The notes: generated by a model not told the origin, from the letters alone. Counted from the stretch's first letter, positions 1 to 8,612 are shown. The stretch: DNA of 64,000 nt from Mesorhizobium comanense (GCF_005503535.1 NZ_SCNN01000007.1:248001-312000); one strand, 5' to 3'. Made by a program: numbers and translations.

Positions 1-637
1 CCGACGACGCAGGCAGATCGAGGCCCGCTTCCTGAAGCGCCCGAACGAAACCCTGCAGGCGGGCGGGGCTGGAGCTCGAATCCCGCGGCCCGCCGATGAC
101 GCCGAATTTTTTGTGACCGAGGCCAACCAGATACCGCCCGGCGAGATAGCCGCCATGATCGTGATCGACCAGAACCGAATCGACATTGACCGAATGGATC
201 TCGCGGTCGAGCAGCACCGCCGGCACGCTGGGCAAAAGGCTCGAGAACACGCGCGCATGGTCGGACGAGCCGGCAAAGATCAGCCCATCGATCTGCTTGG
301 CCATCAGCACCTGGAGGTAGCGCTCCTCCTTTTCGGCGCTGCCGTCGGAGTTGCACAGGATCACCGTGTAGCCGGCGACGAACCCCGCATCCTCGATCTG
401 GCGCGCCACGCTGGCGAAAAAGGGATTGGCGTTGTCGGGCACGAGCAGGCCGATGGTCTTGGTCTCTCCCCGCCGCAGGCTTCGCGCCAGGGAGTTCGGG
501 TTGTAGCGCAATGCGGCGATCGCCGAACGCACGCGCTCGGCGGTCTCCGGCTCGACGTGGCGCGTGCGGTTCATCACATGCGAAACGGTGGCGACGGATA
601 CACCGGCATAGCGCGCGACATCGGCAATCGTCGTCAT
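1..637 (-). CDS. LacI-family transcriptional regulator (3' end cut by window edge)
   Basis: The gene reads leftward from an ATG at 635-637 and leaves the window after 212 codons, so the C-terminus is missing. Residues 1-25 form the LacI helix-turn-helix with the hinge that follows (TTIADIARYAGVSVATVSHV, then a typical RYNPNSLARSLR segment). From residue 60 on it has the periplasmic-binding-like sugar domain (TIGLLVPDNANPFF). It is the last gene of an operon with the sugar transporter at 711-4398, so it probably represses that operon through the palindrome at 4423-4448. The ligand is inferred to be the transported sugar; the sequence does not identify it. Confidence 0.93.
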   Translation of the reverse strand, partial: MTTIADVARYAGVSVATVSHVMNRTRHVEPETAERVRSAIAALRYNPNSLARSLRRGETKTIGLLVPDNANPFFASVARQIEDAGFVAGYTVILCNSDGSAEKEERYLQVLMAKQIDGLIFAGSSDHARVFSSLLPSVPAVLLDREIHSVNVDSVLVDHDHGGYLAGRYLVGLGHKKFGVIGGPRDSSSSPARLQGFVRALQEAGLDLPASS

Positions 638-710
638 GACCCTTTGTCCCCGGCGGCTAGATCTTCCAGACTCCAGATGGAAAGCCGCTATCCACTTCCT
701 GGAATCGTTC

Positions 711-1727
711 TTAGCGGATTCTGCGCAACAGCCTCTCGCGGTATGCGTCTAGGATGACGGCAAGCACAATGACAAGACCGATCACGATCGGTTTAAAATT
801 GTCGCCCACGCCAAGCAGTTGCAGCCCGGTCGAGAGCACCTGAAGGATGCAGGCGCCGACCAGCGTGCCGATGATCGAGCCCTTGCCGCCGCTCAAGGAG
901 GTGCCGCCGATGATGACGGCGGCGATCGCGTTGAGCTCGTAGCCGACGCCGGCGATCGGGCTGCCGATGTTCAGGCGCAGGAGATACACCATGGCCGCGA
1001 TGCCGGCGGTCAGCCCGCTGATGGTGAAGGCGGCGACCTTGTAGAAATCCGGATTGTGGCCGGAGAGGCGCACCGCCTCGTCATTGGTGCCGACGGCGAA
1101 GATCATGCGGCCGAAGACGGTGAAGCGCAGCACGAACCAGCCGGCCGCGATCACCAACACCGCGACCAGGAAGATCGAAGGCAGGAAGCCGCCGATGATG
1201 AGGTTGCCGAAATCGACGAAGCTCTGTGGCAGGCCGGTGATGGTCGAATTGTCGCTGACGACGCGGGCAGCGCCCGCGGCCATGTTCAGCATGCCGAGCG
1301 TGACGATGAAGGAGGGGATCTTCCAGCGCGTCGAGATCCAGCCATTGAGGAAGCCGCAGACCGCACCGGTCGCCATGCAGGCCAGCAGCGCCAGTGTGAT
1401 GGCGACGGCGGGTGAGAGGCTTTCGTCGATCATGACCGTAGCACCGACGACCGTGCAGAGCGCCAGCACCGAACCGACCGAAAGGTCGATGCCGCCGGTG
1501 AGGATGACGAAGGTCATGCCCGCGGCGAGCACCGTGTTGATGGCGATCTGCACGAAGATCTTCAGCGCATTACCCGAGGTGGCGAAATAAGGCGCGGTGA
1601 GCGAGAAGAACAAGGTGATCAGCACCAGCGCCAGCAGCACTCCGGCATCGCGCACCAGAAAGCGCAGCAATTTGGCCCTTGCCGGTGAAACGGGCGCCGC
1701 CGCGACGGGTTGGGACGTCTCGCTCAT
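711..1727 (-). CDS. Ribose-type sugar ABC transporter permease (RbsC-like)
   Basis: This is a 338-residue inner-membrane permease of the BPD_transp_2/RbsC family, the usual length for the family. Many hydrophobic segments are visible, and the family-typical GGIDLSVGSVLALC stretch and the C-terminal GGTSLSGGKGS loop are both present. The start was placed at the ATG at 1725-1727 because it overlaps the stop of the upstream ATPase as ATGA; a longer reading frame upstream only shadows the ATPase. It works with the ATPase at 1724-3223 and the binding protein at 3427-4398 to import a monosaccharide or related polyol. The substrate cannot be told from sequence. Confidence 0.94.
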   Translation of the reverse strand: MSETSQPVAAAPVSPARAKLLRFLVRDAGVLLALVLITLFFSLTAPYFATSGNALKIFVQIAINTVLAAGMTFVILTGGIDLSVGSVLALCTVVGATVMIDESLSPAVAITLALLACMATGAVCGFLNGWISTRWKIPSFIVTLGMLNMAAGAARVVSDNSTITGLPQSFVDFGNLIIGGFLPSIFLVAVLVIAAGWFVLRFTVFGRMIFAVGTNDEAVRLSGHNPDFYKVAAFTISGLTAGIAAMVYLLRLNIGSPIAGVGYELNAIAAVIIGGTSLSGGKGSIIGTLVGACILQVLSTGLQLLGVGDNFKPIVIGLVIVLAVILDAYRERLLRRIR

Positions 1728-3223
1728 GGTCGCACATACTCCTGATAGGCGAGCGACAGGATGTGTTCCTGGTCGAACGCGGCGCGCGGCACTTCGCCGA
1801 CGATCTTGTTCCTGGAAAAGACGATGATGCGATGGCACATGCCCATCAGTTCGGGCAGGTCGGACGAGACCATGATGATGCCCTTCTGCGCTGCCGCCAG
1901 CATCCACAGCAACTGGTAGATCTCGCGGCGCGCGCCGATGTCGACGCCGCGCGTCGGCTCGTCGAGGATCAGCGTCGAGGTGCCGCGGAACAGCCATTTG
2001 GCCAACACCACCTTCTGCTGGTTGCCGCCGGAGAGATTGCGCACCGCCTGCTCGATCGAGCCTGCCTTGACGCGCAACTGCCCGACCAGGTCGTTGGCCG
2101 CGGCAGCCTCCGCCCGGCGACGGATCAACCCGTTGCGCGAGACCTTGCCGAGATCGGTGATGGTGATGTTCTTGTCCACCGGCATGTCGAGCAGCAGGCC
2201 CTGCCCCTTGCGGTCCTCGGTAAGCAGGCTCAGCCCATGCCGCACCGCGTCCTTGGGCGCGGCGATCGCCACCGGCTTGCCGCCAATCTCGACAAGGCCA
2301 TCGAGCTTCGGATCGGCGCCGAACAATGCGCGCATGGCTTCCGTGCGGCCGCTGCCGACAAGCCCGGCGACGCCCAGTATCTCGCCATGGCGCACATTGA
2401 AGGAAATGGCTGGTGTGGCGGCATCCCGTTTGAGATTGGTGACGCGGAGCGCGACCTCACCCTGCATGATGGAAGCATCGAAACCGTATTCGTCCGCGAT
2501 GTCGCGGCCGATCATCATGCGCACAAGATCAGGCACGGTGAGACCCTGCAGATCGCGGGTCGAGACCAGCCTGCCGTTGCGAAGCACCGTCACCCTGTCG
2601 CCGATCTCGAACACCTCATGCAGCCGGTGCGAGATGTAGATGATGGTGACGCCCCTGGCCTTGAGGCGCTTGATGATGGAAAACAGCCGTTCGATCTCGG
2701 GGGGCGTCAGCGTCGCCGTCGGCTCGTCCAGCACCAGGAGTTTCGAGTCGTAGCTCAGCGCCTTGGCGATTTCGACCAGCTGCATCTGTGCCACGCCGAG
2801 CGCTTCGACGCGGGTCCTGGGATCGATGTCGAGCCCGACCTCCTTCAACAGCGCCACGGCGCGACTGTTGAGCGCCTTGCCGTCGACGATGCCGAAGGCA
2901 CGCCGCGGCAGGTTTTCCAGCATCAGATTCTCGGCGATGCTCAGATACGGCAGCAGGTTCAGCTCCTGGTGCACGATGCGGATGCCGGAGAGCTGCGCGT
3001 CATGCGGCGTCTTCGGCTGGTAGGGCTGACCGTTGAAGGCGATCGATCCGGAGTCCGGCTGGTAGATGCCGGCGAGCAGCTTGATCAGCGTCGACTTGCC
3101 GGCGCCGTTTTCGCCCAGGATGATGTGGGTCTCGCCACGCGCGATCGAGAGCGAGACGTCGCTGAGCGCGACGGCGCCGGGAAAGATCTTTCCAACCCCT
3201 TCAAGGGAGAGAATCGCATCCAT
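1724..3223 (-). CDS. Sugar ABC transporter ATP-binding protein, two nucleotide-binding domains (RbsA-like)
   Basis: This 499-residue protein has two fused ABC domains, as in RbsA/XylG/MglA. The first domain has Walker A GENGAGKST at about residues 37-45 and Walker B LVLDEPTATLT. The second has a degenerate Walker A (GLVGSGRTE), the signature LSGGNQQKV and LILDEPTRGVD. A degenerate second P-loop is normal for this family. The start is MDAILSLEG at 3221-3223; an in-frame extension further upstream lies inside a dispersed repeat and is unlikely to be translated. Its stop overlaps the permease start by four bases (ATGA). It energises the transporter from the cytoplasmic side. Confidence 0.95.
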   Translation of the reverse strand: MDAILSLEGVGKIFPGAVALSDVSLSIARGETHIILGENGAGKSTLIKLLAGIYQPDSGSIAFNGQPYQPKTPHDAQLSGIRIVHQELNLLPYLSIAENLMLENLPRRAFGIVDGKALNSRAVALLKEVGLDIDPRTRVEALGVAQMQLVEIAKALSYDSKLLVLDEPTATLTPPEIERLFSIIKRLKARGVTIIYISHRLHEVFEIGDRVTVLRNGRLVSTRDLQGLTVPDLVRMMIGRDIADEYGFDASIMQGEVALRVTNLKRDAATPAISFNVRHGEILGVAGLVGSGRTEAMRALFGADPKLDGLVEIGGKPVAIAAPKDAVRHGLSLLTEDRKGQGLLLDMPVDKNITITDLGKVSRNGLIRRRAEAAAANDLVGQLRVKAGSIEQAVRNLSGGNQQKVVLAKWLFRGTSTLILDEPTRGVDIGARREIYQLLWMLAAAQKGIIMVSSDLPELMGMCHRIIVFSRNKIVGEVPRAAFDQEHILSLAYQEYVRP

Positions 3224-3250
3224 GAGCAGAAGAATCCTAAACCGCGCTCT

Positions 3251-3317
3251 CAAGCAATTCCAGGAAAAGCGCGTAGCGGCTTTCCGTCCGGAATCGCGTA
3301 AAAACAAATAGTTAGAG
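3251..3317. repeat. Short dispersed rhizobial-type intergenic repeat, copy 1
   Basis: The stretch AAGCAATTCCAGGAAAAGC...GGCTTTCCGTCCGGAAT...AAAACAAATAGTTAGAGC closely matches 62721-62790 in the same orientation. Both copies lie in gaps just upstream of an ABC ATPase gene that reads leftward. I recall sequences of this kind as very common between genes in Mesorhizobium and relatives; that is recall, not a search. Confidence 0.7.
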
Positions 3318-3341
3318 CCCTCGATAGCGGCGTCGGCGCAT

Positions 3342-3376
3342 CGTCACCGCCGCCGGAACTGCCGGCGGCGGTGACG
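3342..3376 (-). terminator. Strong intercistronic hairpin after the sugar-binding protein gene
   Basis: Perfect 15-bp arms (CGTCACCGCCGCCGG at 3342-3356 and its complement at 3362-3376) enclose a 5-base loop. It lies 50 bp downstream of the binding-protein stop and before the ATPase. No T-run follows on the minus strand, so it more likely protects the abundant binding-protein mRNA or partly attenuates the downstream genes than fully terminates. Confidence 0.6.
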
Positions 3377-3426
3377 ACAAAGGCGAACGGATAGCGCCAG
3401 AGGGAGTACTGGCGCCCGCGCTTGCC

Positions 3427-4398
3427 TCAAGCGGTGATCAGCTTGATGTCGGTCTTGACCCAGCCGGTGAACTTCTCGCCGGCGAGTTCGCGCAGCCCGT
3501 AGTCGATGCCCATGGCGGCCATCTGCGCGCCATACTGCTCGACGGTGGCCAGCATCTTGCCTTCCTTCAGCAGCTTGCCGACAGCGGGGATGTTGTCGAA
3601 GCCGACGACCTTGATCTGGCCGGACTTGCCGGCCGCGTCGATCGCCTTGACGACGCCGAGCGCCATGGAGTCGTTGGCCGCCATCACACCCTGGATATCG
3701 GGATGCTGGGTGAGGAAGTTGGTCATCAGCGTGTTGGCTTCCTCGGTCTCCCAATGCGCGGTCTTGGAATCGAGCAGGTCGAGGCCGTTTTCCTTGACCG
3801 CGTCGTCGAAGCCGAGCTTGCGCTCCTTGGCGTTGTCGGCCTCGGGATTGCCTTCCAGGATGACGACCTTGCCGCCCTTGCCCAGCGCCTTGCCGAGTGC
3901 GTCGCCGGAGAGCTTGGCGCCGGCGCGGTTGTCGGGACCGAAGAAGGCGAGATCGATGCCGGCCTTCTTCTTGGCTTCGTCGTCGAGCGAGACGTCGATG
4001 TTGATGATCTTGATGCCGGCCTTCAGCGCCTTGGCGATCGGCGTCACCATGGCCTTCGAATCGGCCGGGGCAACGACGATGATGTTATAGTTCTGGGTGA
4101 TGAAGTTCTCGATCGCGTCGACCTGGGACGCGAAGTCGCGCTCATCCTTCATGCCGACGGCGGCGAAATCGAACTTGTCCTTGTTCTTGGCGGCATAGTC
4201 TTCGGCGCCGGCCTGCATCTGCTTGAAGAACTCGTTTGCGAGCGACTTCATGACCAGCCCGACCTTCGGCTTGTCGGCGGCCAGGACGGGACCGAGCGGC
4301 AGCGCCAGCGCGCCCGCGGCCAACGCGCTGGTCTTGAGGAACTGACGACGCGAGAAGCGGCCTAGACCGAGACCGGACGCGTTTGAACCCTTGCTCAT
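3427..4398 (-). CDS. Sugar ABC transporter substrate-binding protein (RbsB-like), Tat-exported
   Basis: The 323-residue protein is a periplasmic binding protein of the ribose/galactose type I fold. The N-terminus carries a twin-arginine signal: SRRQFLK at residues 16-22, then a hydrophobic segment ending LPLGPVLAADK, so it is probably exported folded. The mature part starts KPKVGLVMKSLANEFFKQMQ, the usual first strand and helix of the family, and contains MAANDSMALGVVKA and VVGFDN motifs. A GGAGGAG Shine-Dalgarno lies 5 bases before the ATG. It is the first gene of the operon and sits directly behind the LacI-type palindrome at 4423-4448. Tat export of RbsB-type proteins is common in rhizobia. 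Confidence 0.95.
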   Translation of the reverse strand: MSKGSNASGLGLGRFSRRQFLKTSALAAGALALPLGPVLAADKPKVGLVMKSLANEFFKQMQAGAEDYAAKNKDKFDFAAVGMKDERDFASQVDAIENFITQNYNIIVVAPADSKAMVTPIAKALKAGIKIINIDVSLDDEAKKKAGIDLAFFGPDNRAGAKLSGDALGKALGKGGKVVILEGNPEADNAKERKLGFDDAVKENGLDLLDSKTAHWETEEANTLMTNFLTQHPDIQGVMAANDSMALGVVKAIDAAGKSGQIKVVGFDNIPAVGKLLKEGKMLATVEQYGAQMAAMGIDYGLRELAGEKFTGWVKTDIKLITA

Positions 4399-4422
4399 GT
4401 TTCTCCTCCACTTTGTTTGATC

Positions 4423-4448
4423 CGTAATCGGTTACGTAACCGATTACG
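4423..4448. promoter_or_regulatory. LacI-family operator, perfect 26-bp palindrome
   Basis: CGTAATCGGTTAC at 4423-4435 is followed directly by its exact complement at 4436-4448. A central CG-containing palindrome with this AT-rich flank is typical of LacI operators. It starts 24 bases before the binding-protein start codon, so a repressor bound here would block the sugar operon, and the last gene of that operon (1-637) encodes a LacI protein. Confidence 0.85.
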
Positions 4449-4489
4449 CCACAAGCTAGAGCCGAGCTTCCGGAGATGTCAAGGTCGAT

Positions 4490-4806
4490 GTGAGGACTGA
4501 CCCGGCATGCGAACGCATACTGGCGGCGACGGAGGGCATCATCATCAAGAAAGGATGCAGTCGCGCACCTTCGATGAGGTGGCCGACCAGACCGGGGTCG
4601 GCAAGGGCGGCAGACTGCATCATGTCTCCAACAAGGATGCACTGACCCGCACCATGGCCGAAGAGTTCGTGGAACAGTTCGAAAGCGATTTGTCGGGGCC
4701 GGCGAGAGAAGACCATTACGGCGGTGGCCGCTATACGCGGGCGGTGGTGTCACGCCTGATGGAACGGACAAAGCAGCCCGGATCGGCACCGCGCAATGAC
4801 GCATAA
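4490..4806 (+). pseudogene. Decayed, frameshifted and truncated TetR-family regulator
   Basis: A GTG at 4490 opens a frame reading RTDPACERILAATEGIIIKKG, which looks like helix 1 of a TetR DNA-binding domain. Around 4555-4566 the homology moves to the frame of 4507, which continues TFDEVADQTGVGKGG, then HH and NKDALT: the helix-turn-helix and helix 4 of the family. One lost base would explain the shift. In that frame only about 45 further residues follow before a stop at 4804-4806, whereas TetR proteins are about 190 residues, so most of the ligand domain is missing. It faces the SDR gene at 4823-5512, which it may once have regulated. The TetR assignment is by pattern. Confidence 0.7.
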
Positions 4807-4822
4807 GAATTGAGCTGGAGGC

Positions 4823-5512
4823 CTACCAGGCTAGGGGTCGGTTGCCGAAATCGACGAAATGAATGCCACGGGCGCCCGAACGGGCAATCAATGTCTCGGC
4901 AATTCCGCTGGCGCTCGTCTCTACGTCCAGCGGCGCCCCCTCGCCACCCATCTCCGTGCGTACCCATCCCGGCGACATGGCGATATAGGTTCGCCCGTCT
5001 CCTTTGCGGATCGCGAAACTTTTCATCATCTGATTGAGGGCAGCCTTGCTGGCGCGATAGATCTCCCATCCGCCGCCGGCATTGTCGCTGACGCTGCCCA
5101 TGCCCGAAGACATCGCCGCCACGACGCCTTCCGGACCGACCAGATCGTGGAGCGCTCCCATGACGCGCAGCGGGGAAAGCGCGTTCGTGACCATGACGTC
5201 CACGAAGTCCTGTGTCGCGACGTCTTCCGCGGCGATGGAAGGGTCGATGGAAACGCCGGCATTGACGAACAGAACATCGAGCACGCGCGCAGAGAGCCGC
5301 TTGCGAAGGGCGGTGATGTCTTCCGGTCTGTTGATGTCCAGGTGCTCGATGGAAACCAGCCCATTGCCGGCAAGGGTCTCCAGGGCGTCGCGGCCATGCG
5401 CGTCGCGCACGGTCGCGATCGCCTCCCATCCCCGCGACACGAAGGCCTGAACCAGCCCGAGACCCAGGCCTCGCGAGGCGCCGACGACGAGGGCGACTTT
5501 CCGATCCGGCAT
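4823..5512 (-). CDS. Short-chain dehydrogenase/reductase (SDR)
   Basis: This 229-residue classical SDR has the NAD(P)-binding motif GASRGLG at residues 11-17, the structural NAG at 84-86 and the catalytic Y152-x3-K156 pair (YRASK). Serines of MSSGMGS near 135 supply the third catalytic residue. An AAGGGA Shine-Dalgarno precedes the ATG. It follows gabD on the same strand after 46 bp and may be the last gene of the gab operon, but the decayed TetR gene facing it suggests it once had its own regulation. The substrate is unknown. Confidence 0.88.
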   Translation of the reverse strand: MPDRKVALVVGASRGLGLGLVQAFVSRGWEAIATVRDAHGRDALETLAGNGLVSIEHLDINRPEDITALRKRLSARVLDVLFVNAGVSIDPSIAAEDVATQDFVDVMVTNALSPLRVMGALHDLVGPEGVVAAMSSGMGSVSDNAGGGWEIYRASKAALNQMMKSFAIRKGDGRTYIAMSPGWVRTEMGGEGAPLDVETSASGIAETLIARSGARGIHFVDFGNRPLAW

Positions 5513-5558
5513 CCCAGTCCCTTTCAGCGGCCTGCTCCGGCCTGGCGACCAACAGGGG

Positions 5559-7022
5559 TCATGCTTGACCCACTTTCAATCCGCCGAAGCAGGCATATTT
5601 GAGCTCTACATATTCCTCGATGCCGTATTTGGAGCCTTCGCGGCCAAAACCGCTTTCCTTGATGCCGCCGAAAGGCGCAAGCTCGGTGGAGATCAGGCCT
5701 TCGTTGATGCCGACCATGCCGAACTGCAACTCTTCGAGGACGTGCCAGATGCGGTTGACGTCACGGGCGTAGAAATAGGCCATCAGGCCGTAGCGCGTGT
5801 CGTTGGCGAGGCGGATGACTTCCGCTTCGTCCTTGAAGCGAAAGACCGGCGCGATCGGACCGAAGGCTTCTTCCCGTGCCAGCCGCATCGGTGCCTGCAT
5901 TCCGCTCAGCACGGTCGGTTCGAACCAGGTGCCGCCGAGCGCATGCGGCTTGCCGCCGGTCTCGACGCGCGCGCCGCGATCCACGGCGTCGGCGATGAGC
6001 TCCGCCACCTTGGCCACGGCCTTCGCGTTGATGAGCGGGCCCTGCACCACCTCCGGCGCGCCGCCGTCGCCGACTTTCAGGCCAGCGACCTGCTCGGTCA
6101 GCTTTGCCACGAAGGCGGCATGGATGCCGTCCTGCACATAGATGCGGTTCGTGCAGACGCAGGTCTGGCCGGAATTGCGGAATTTCGAGGCGATGGCGCC
6201 GGCGACGGCGAGATCGAGATCGGCGTCGTCGAAGACGATGAACGGCGCATTGCCGCCGAGTTCCAGCGACAGCTTTTTGAGCGTATCGGCGCATTGCCGC
6301 ATCAGGAGCTTGCCGACGGCTGTCGAACCGGTGAAGGAGAGTTTCCTGATCACCGGATGCTCGCAAAGCAGGCGCCCGATGCCGGCGGCATCCTTCGACG
6401 GCACGATGTTGAGAACGCCGGCGGGAATGCCGGCCCGCCGGGCGAGCTCAGCCATGGCGAGCGCCGTCAGCGGCGTCTCCTCGGAAGGCTTGACGACCAT
6501 GGTGCAGCCGGCGGCAAGTGCCGCCGCTGCTTTTCGGGTGATCATCGCCAATGGAAAATTCCAGGGCGTGATGGCGGCACAGACACCGATCGGCTGTTTC
6601 AACACGACAAAACGCCGGTCGCGACCGGCCGAGGGAATAACGTCGCCATAGACGCGCTTCGCCTCCTCCGAGAACCAGTCGACGAAGGAGGCGCCGAAGG
6701 CCACCTCGCCACGTGCCTCATAAAGTGGCTTGCCCTGCTCGGCCGTGATCAGTTGGGCGAGATCTTCCGTATGGGCGGTGATGAGGTCGAACCAGGCGCG
6801 CAGCAGCTTGGCGCGTTCCTTGGCCGGTCGTTGGCGCCAGTCCCCCTGCGCGCGCTCGGCCGCCAGGATCGCCCGCTCGACATCGGCGGCTGCAAGATCG
6901 GCGACGCGGGCGAGAACCGCGCCTGTCGCCGGATTGCGAACCTCGAAGGTCGCGCCGGTGTCCGCCCCGACCCAGGCGCCGTCGATGAAAGCCTGGTCGT
7001 GAAGCAGCGCTGGCGTCATCAT
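5559..7022 (-). CDS. gabD: NAD(P)-dependent succinate-semialdehyde dehydrogenase
   Basis: The 487-residue protein is an aldehyde dehydrogenase with the general base E254 (LSLELGG) and catalytic C288 within GQTCVCTNR, the Cys-x-Cys pattern of the GabD subfamily. It oxidises succinate semialdehyde (and, in homologues, glutarate semialdehyde) to the diacid in the cytoplasm. The start overlaps the gabT stop (ATGATG); GGAG lies 5 bases before the first ATG. The direct coupling to gabT supports the assignment: GabT makes the semialdehyde, GabD removes it. With the upstream hydantoinase-like genes it may end a lactam or omega-amino-acid pathway. Confidence 0.94.
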   Translation of the reverse strand: MMTPALLHDQAFIDGAWVGADTGATFEVRNPATGAVLARVADLAAADVERAILAAERAQGDWRQRPAKERAKLLRAWFDLITAHTEDLAQLITAEQGKPLYEARGEVAFGASFVDWFSEEAKRVYGDVIPSAGRDRRFVVLKQPIGVCAAITPWNFPLAMITRKAAAALAAGCTMVVKPSEETPLTALAMAELARRAGIPAGVLNIVPSKDAAGIGRLLCEHPVIRKLSFTGSTAVGKLLMRQCADTLKKLSLELGGNAPFIVFDDADLDLAVAGAIASKFRNSGQTCVCTNRIYVQDGIHAAFVAKLTEQVAGLKVGDGGAPEVVQGPLINAKAVAKVAELIADAVDRGARVETGGKPHALGGTWFEPTVLSGMQAPMRLAREEAFGPIAPVFRFKDEAEVIRLANDTRYGLMAYFYARDVNRIWHVLEELQFGMVGINEGLISTELAPFGGIKESGFGREGSKYGIEEYVELKYACFGGLKVGQA

Positions 7023-8320
7023 GTGTTCTCCACCTTTTCCAGCGCCGCCCGCAGGCTGTCCTTGAGGATGGCGACGCCCTCGTCGAGATGGTCGAAGGGA
7101 ATGGTCAGCGGCGTCAGCACGCGCACGACATTGCCGTGCACGCCGCAGGAGAGCAGCAGCAGGCCTTTTTCGGCGGCGGTGTGCGTGATGGCTTTGACCA
7201 GTTCCGGCCAGGGCTGGCGCGTCTCGCGGTCACGCACGAATTCGATCGCCACCATGGCGCCAAGGCCGCGCACCTCGCCGATGCAGGAAAACTCGTTGCC
7301 CTCCTGCCAGCCCTCGAAGACCGCCTTCAGCCGGCGGCCGACCTCGTTGGCGCGGTCGATCAGCTTCTCCTCCTCGATGATCTCCAGCACCGCGATCGAC
7401 GCCGCGCAGGACAGCGGATTGCCGGCAAAGGTGGAGCCGACGCCGCCCATCGGGATCTTGTCCATGATATCGGCGCGGCCGGTGACGGCGGCGATGGGAA
7501 AGCCACCCCCAAGCCCCTTGGCCATGGTCACGATATCGGCGGCGACGCCGGCATGTTCCATGGCGAACATTTTTCCCGTGCGGGCGAAGCCGGTCTGGAT
7601 CTCGTCGGCGATCAGCAGGATGCCGTGCCTGTCGCAAATCTCGCGCAGCGTGCGCAGGAAGGTGACGGGCGCCGGGTAGAAGCCGCCCTCACCCTGCACC
7701 GGTTCGACGAAAATGCCGGCGACGCGCGTCGGGTCGACCTCGGAGCGGAAGAAACGGTCGAGCGCGGTCAGCGATTCCTGTTCGGAAATGCCGTGATAGG
7801 GGATCGGGAACGGCAGATGGAAGACGTCGGGCACCAGCGGACCGAAGCCGGCCTTGTAAGGGGTAGTCTTGCCGGTCAGCGTCATGGCCATCAGGGTACG
7901 GCCGTGGAATCCCCCGGAGAAGGCGACGAAGGCCGAGCGGCCGGTTGCGGCGCGCGCAATCTTGGCGGCATTTTCCACGGCCTCGGCGCCGGTGGAGACG
8001 AGAAAAGTCTTTTTCGGGAAGTCACCGGGCACCAGTTCGTTCAGCTTCTCGCAGACCGCGACATAATCGATATAGGGCGTGGTCTGGAACGAGGTGTGGG
8101 TGACCTTGTCGAGCTGGCTGCGCACCCGCTCGACCACCTTCGGATGGCGATGGCCGGTGTTGTTGACGGCGATGCCGGCGGCGAAATCGATGTAGCGCTT
8201 GCCTTCGACGTCCCACAGTTCGGCGTTCTCCGCCTTCTCGATATAGACGTCGAGATGTTTCGACAGGCCGGCCGGAATAGCGGCGGCGCGCCGCGCCGTG
8301 AAGGCAGCGTTCGTGGACAT
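7019..8320 (-). CDS. gabT: 4-aminobutyrate (omega-amino acid) aminotransferase
   Basis: This 433-residue class III aminotransferase has the PLP-binding K268 in the motif TMAKGLGGGFP and the conserved ADEIQTGFARTGKMFA segment at about 239-254. It transfers the amino group of GABA (or 5-aminovalerate) to 2-oxoglutarate, giving succinate (or glutarate) semialdehyde. AAGGAGACATCC precedes the ATG. It lies 96 bp after the small zinc-ribbon gene and is translationally coupled to gabD. Length and motifs match GabT well; preference between 4- and 5-carbon substrates cannot be read from the sequence. Confidence 0.94.
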   Translation of the reverse strand: MSTNAAFTARRAAAIPAGLSKHLDVYIEKAENAELWDVEGKRYIDFAAGIAVNNTGHRHPKVVERVRSQLDKVTHTSFQTTPYIDYVAVCEKLNELVPGDFPKKTFLVSTGAEAVENAAKIARAATGRSAFVAFSGGFHGRTLMAMTLTGKTTPYKAGFGPLVPDVFHLPFPIPYHGISEQESLTALDRFFRSEVDPTRVAGIFVEPVQGEGGFYPAPVTFLRTLREICDRHGILLIADEIQTGFARTGKMFAMEHAGVAADIVTMAKGLGGGFPIAAVTGRADIMDKIPMGGVGSTFAGNPLSCAASIAVLEIIEEEKLIDRANEVGRRLKAVFEGWQEGNEFSCIGEVRGLGAMVAIEFVRDRETRQPWPELVKAITHTAAEKGLLLLSCGVHGNVVRVLTPLTIPFDHLDEGVAILKDSLRAALEKVENT

Positions 8321-8416
8321 GGATGTCTCCTTGGACAGTTTGTTATGGCGCAGCGCTATCGCGGCGCTTCAAGTGACCGGCCCCATCTGCGAAGGACGAG
8401 GCCGGCGCATCAATCT

Positions 8417-8608
8417 CTAGATGGCGGCCTTGGCGCGGCGGGCGTCCCGGTCGAGCTTCCAGTCGACGCATTCCTTGGAGCAGTAGATGCTCCCCTCATG
8501 CACCTTCTTGCGGGCCGAATCCTCGGCCGAGGCCTCGTAGATCAGCACGCCGCAATTGGCGCATTTCGTGTAGCTTTCGATGTAAAGCCCGTTCAGCGAA
8601 AACTTCAT
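8417..8608 (-). CDS. Small zinc-ribbon-like protein of a hydantoinase operon (63 aa)
   Basis: A 63-residue protein starts at the ATG 8606-8608 behind AGGAGG. It contains four cysteines, C16-x2-C19 and C43-x3-C47, in a context (CANCGVLIYE ... YCSKECVDWKL) that looks like a small zinc ribbon. It follows the hydantoinase B gene after only 4 bp, so it is almost certainly co-translated with it. I do not recognise a named family. By analogy with acetone and acetophenone carboxylases, which have HyuA-like and HyuB-like subunits plus a small zinc-binding third subunit, it could be an accessory subunit or metal-delivery factor of the enzyme. That is inference. Confidence 0.8.
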   Translation of the reverse strand: MKFSLNGLYIESYTKCANCGVLIYEASAEDSARKKVHEGSIYCSKECVDWKLDRDARRAKAAI

Positions 8609-8612
8609 GGTC

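Noticed and set aside
5565-7679. A 704-codon open frame on the plus strand across gabD and gabT
   Set aside because: It is antisense to two clear genes and rich in Arg, Ala, Asp and His as expected from high-GC shadow frames; no family motif is visible.
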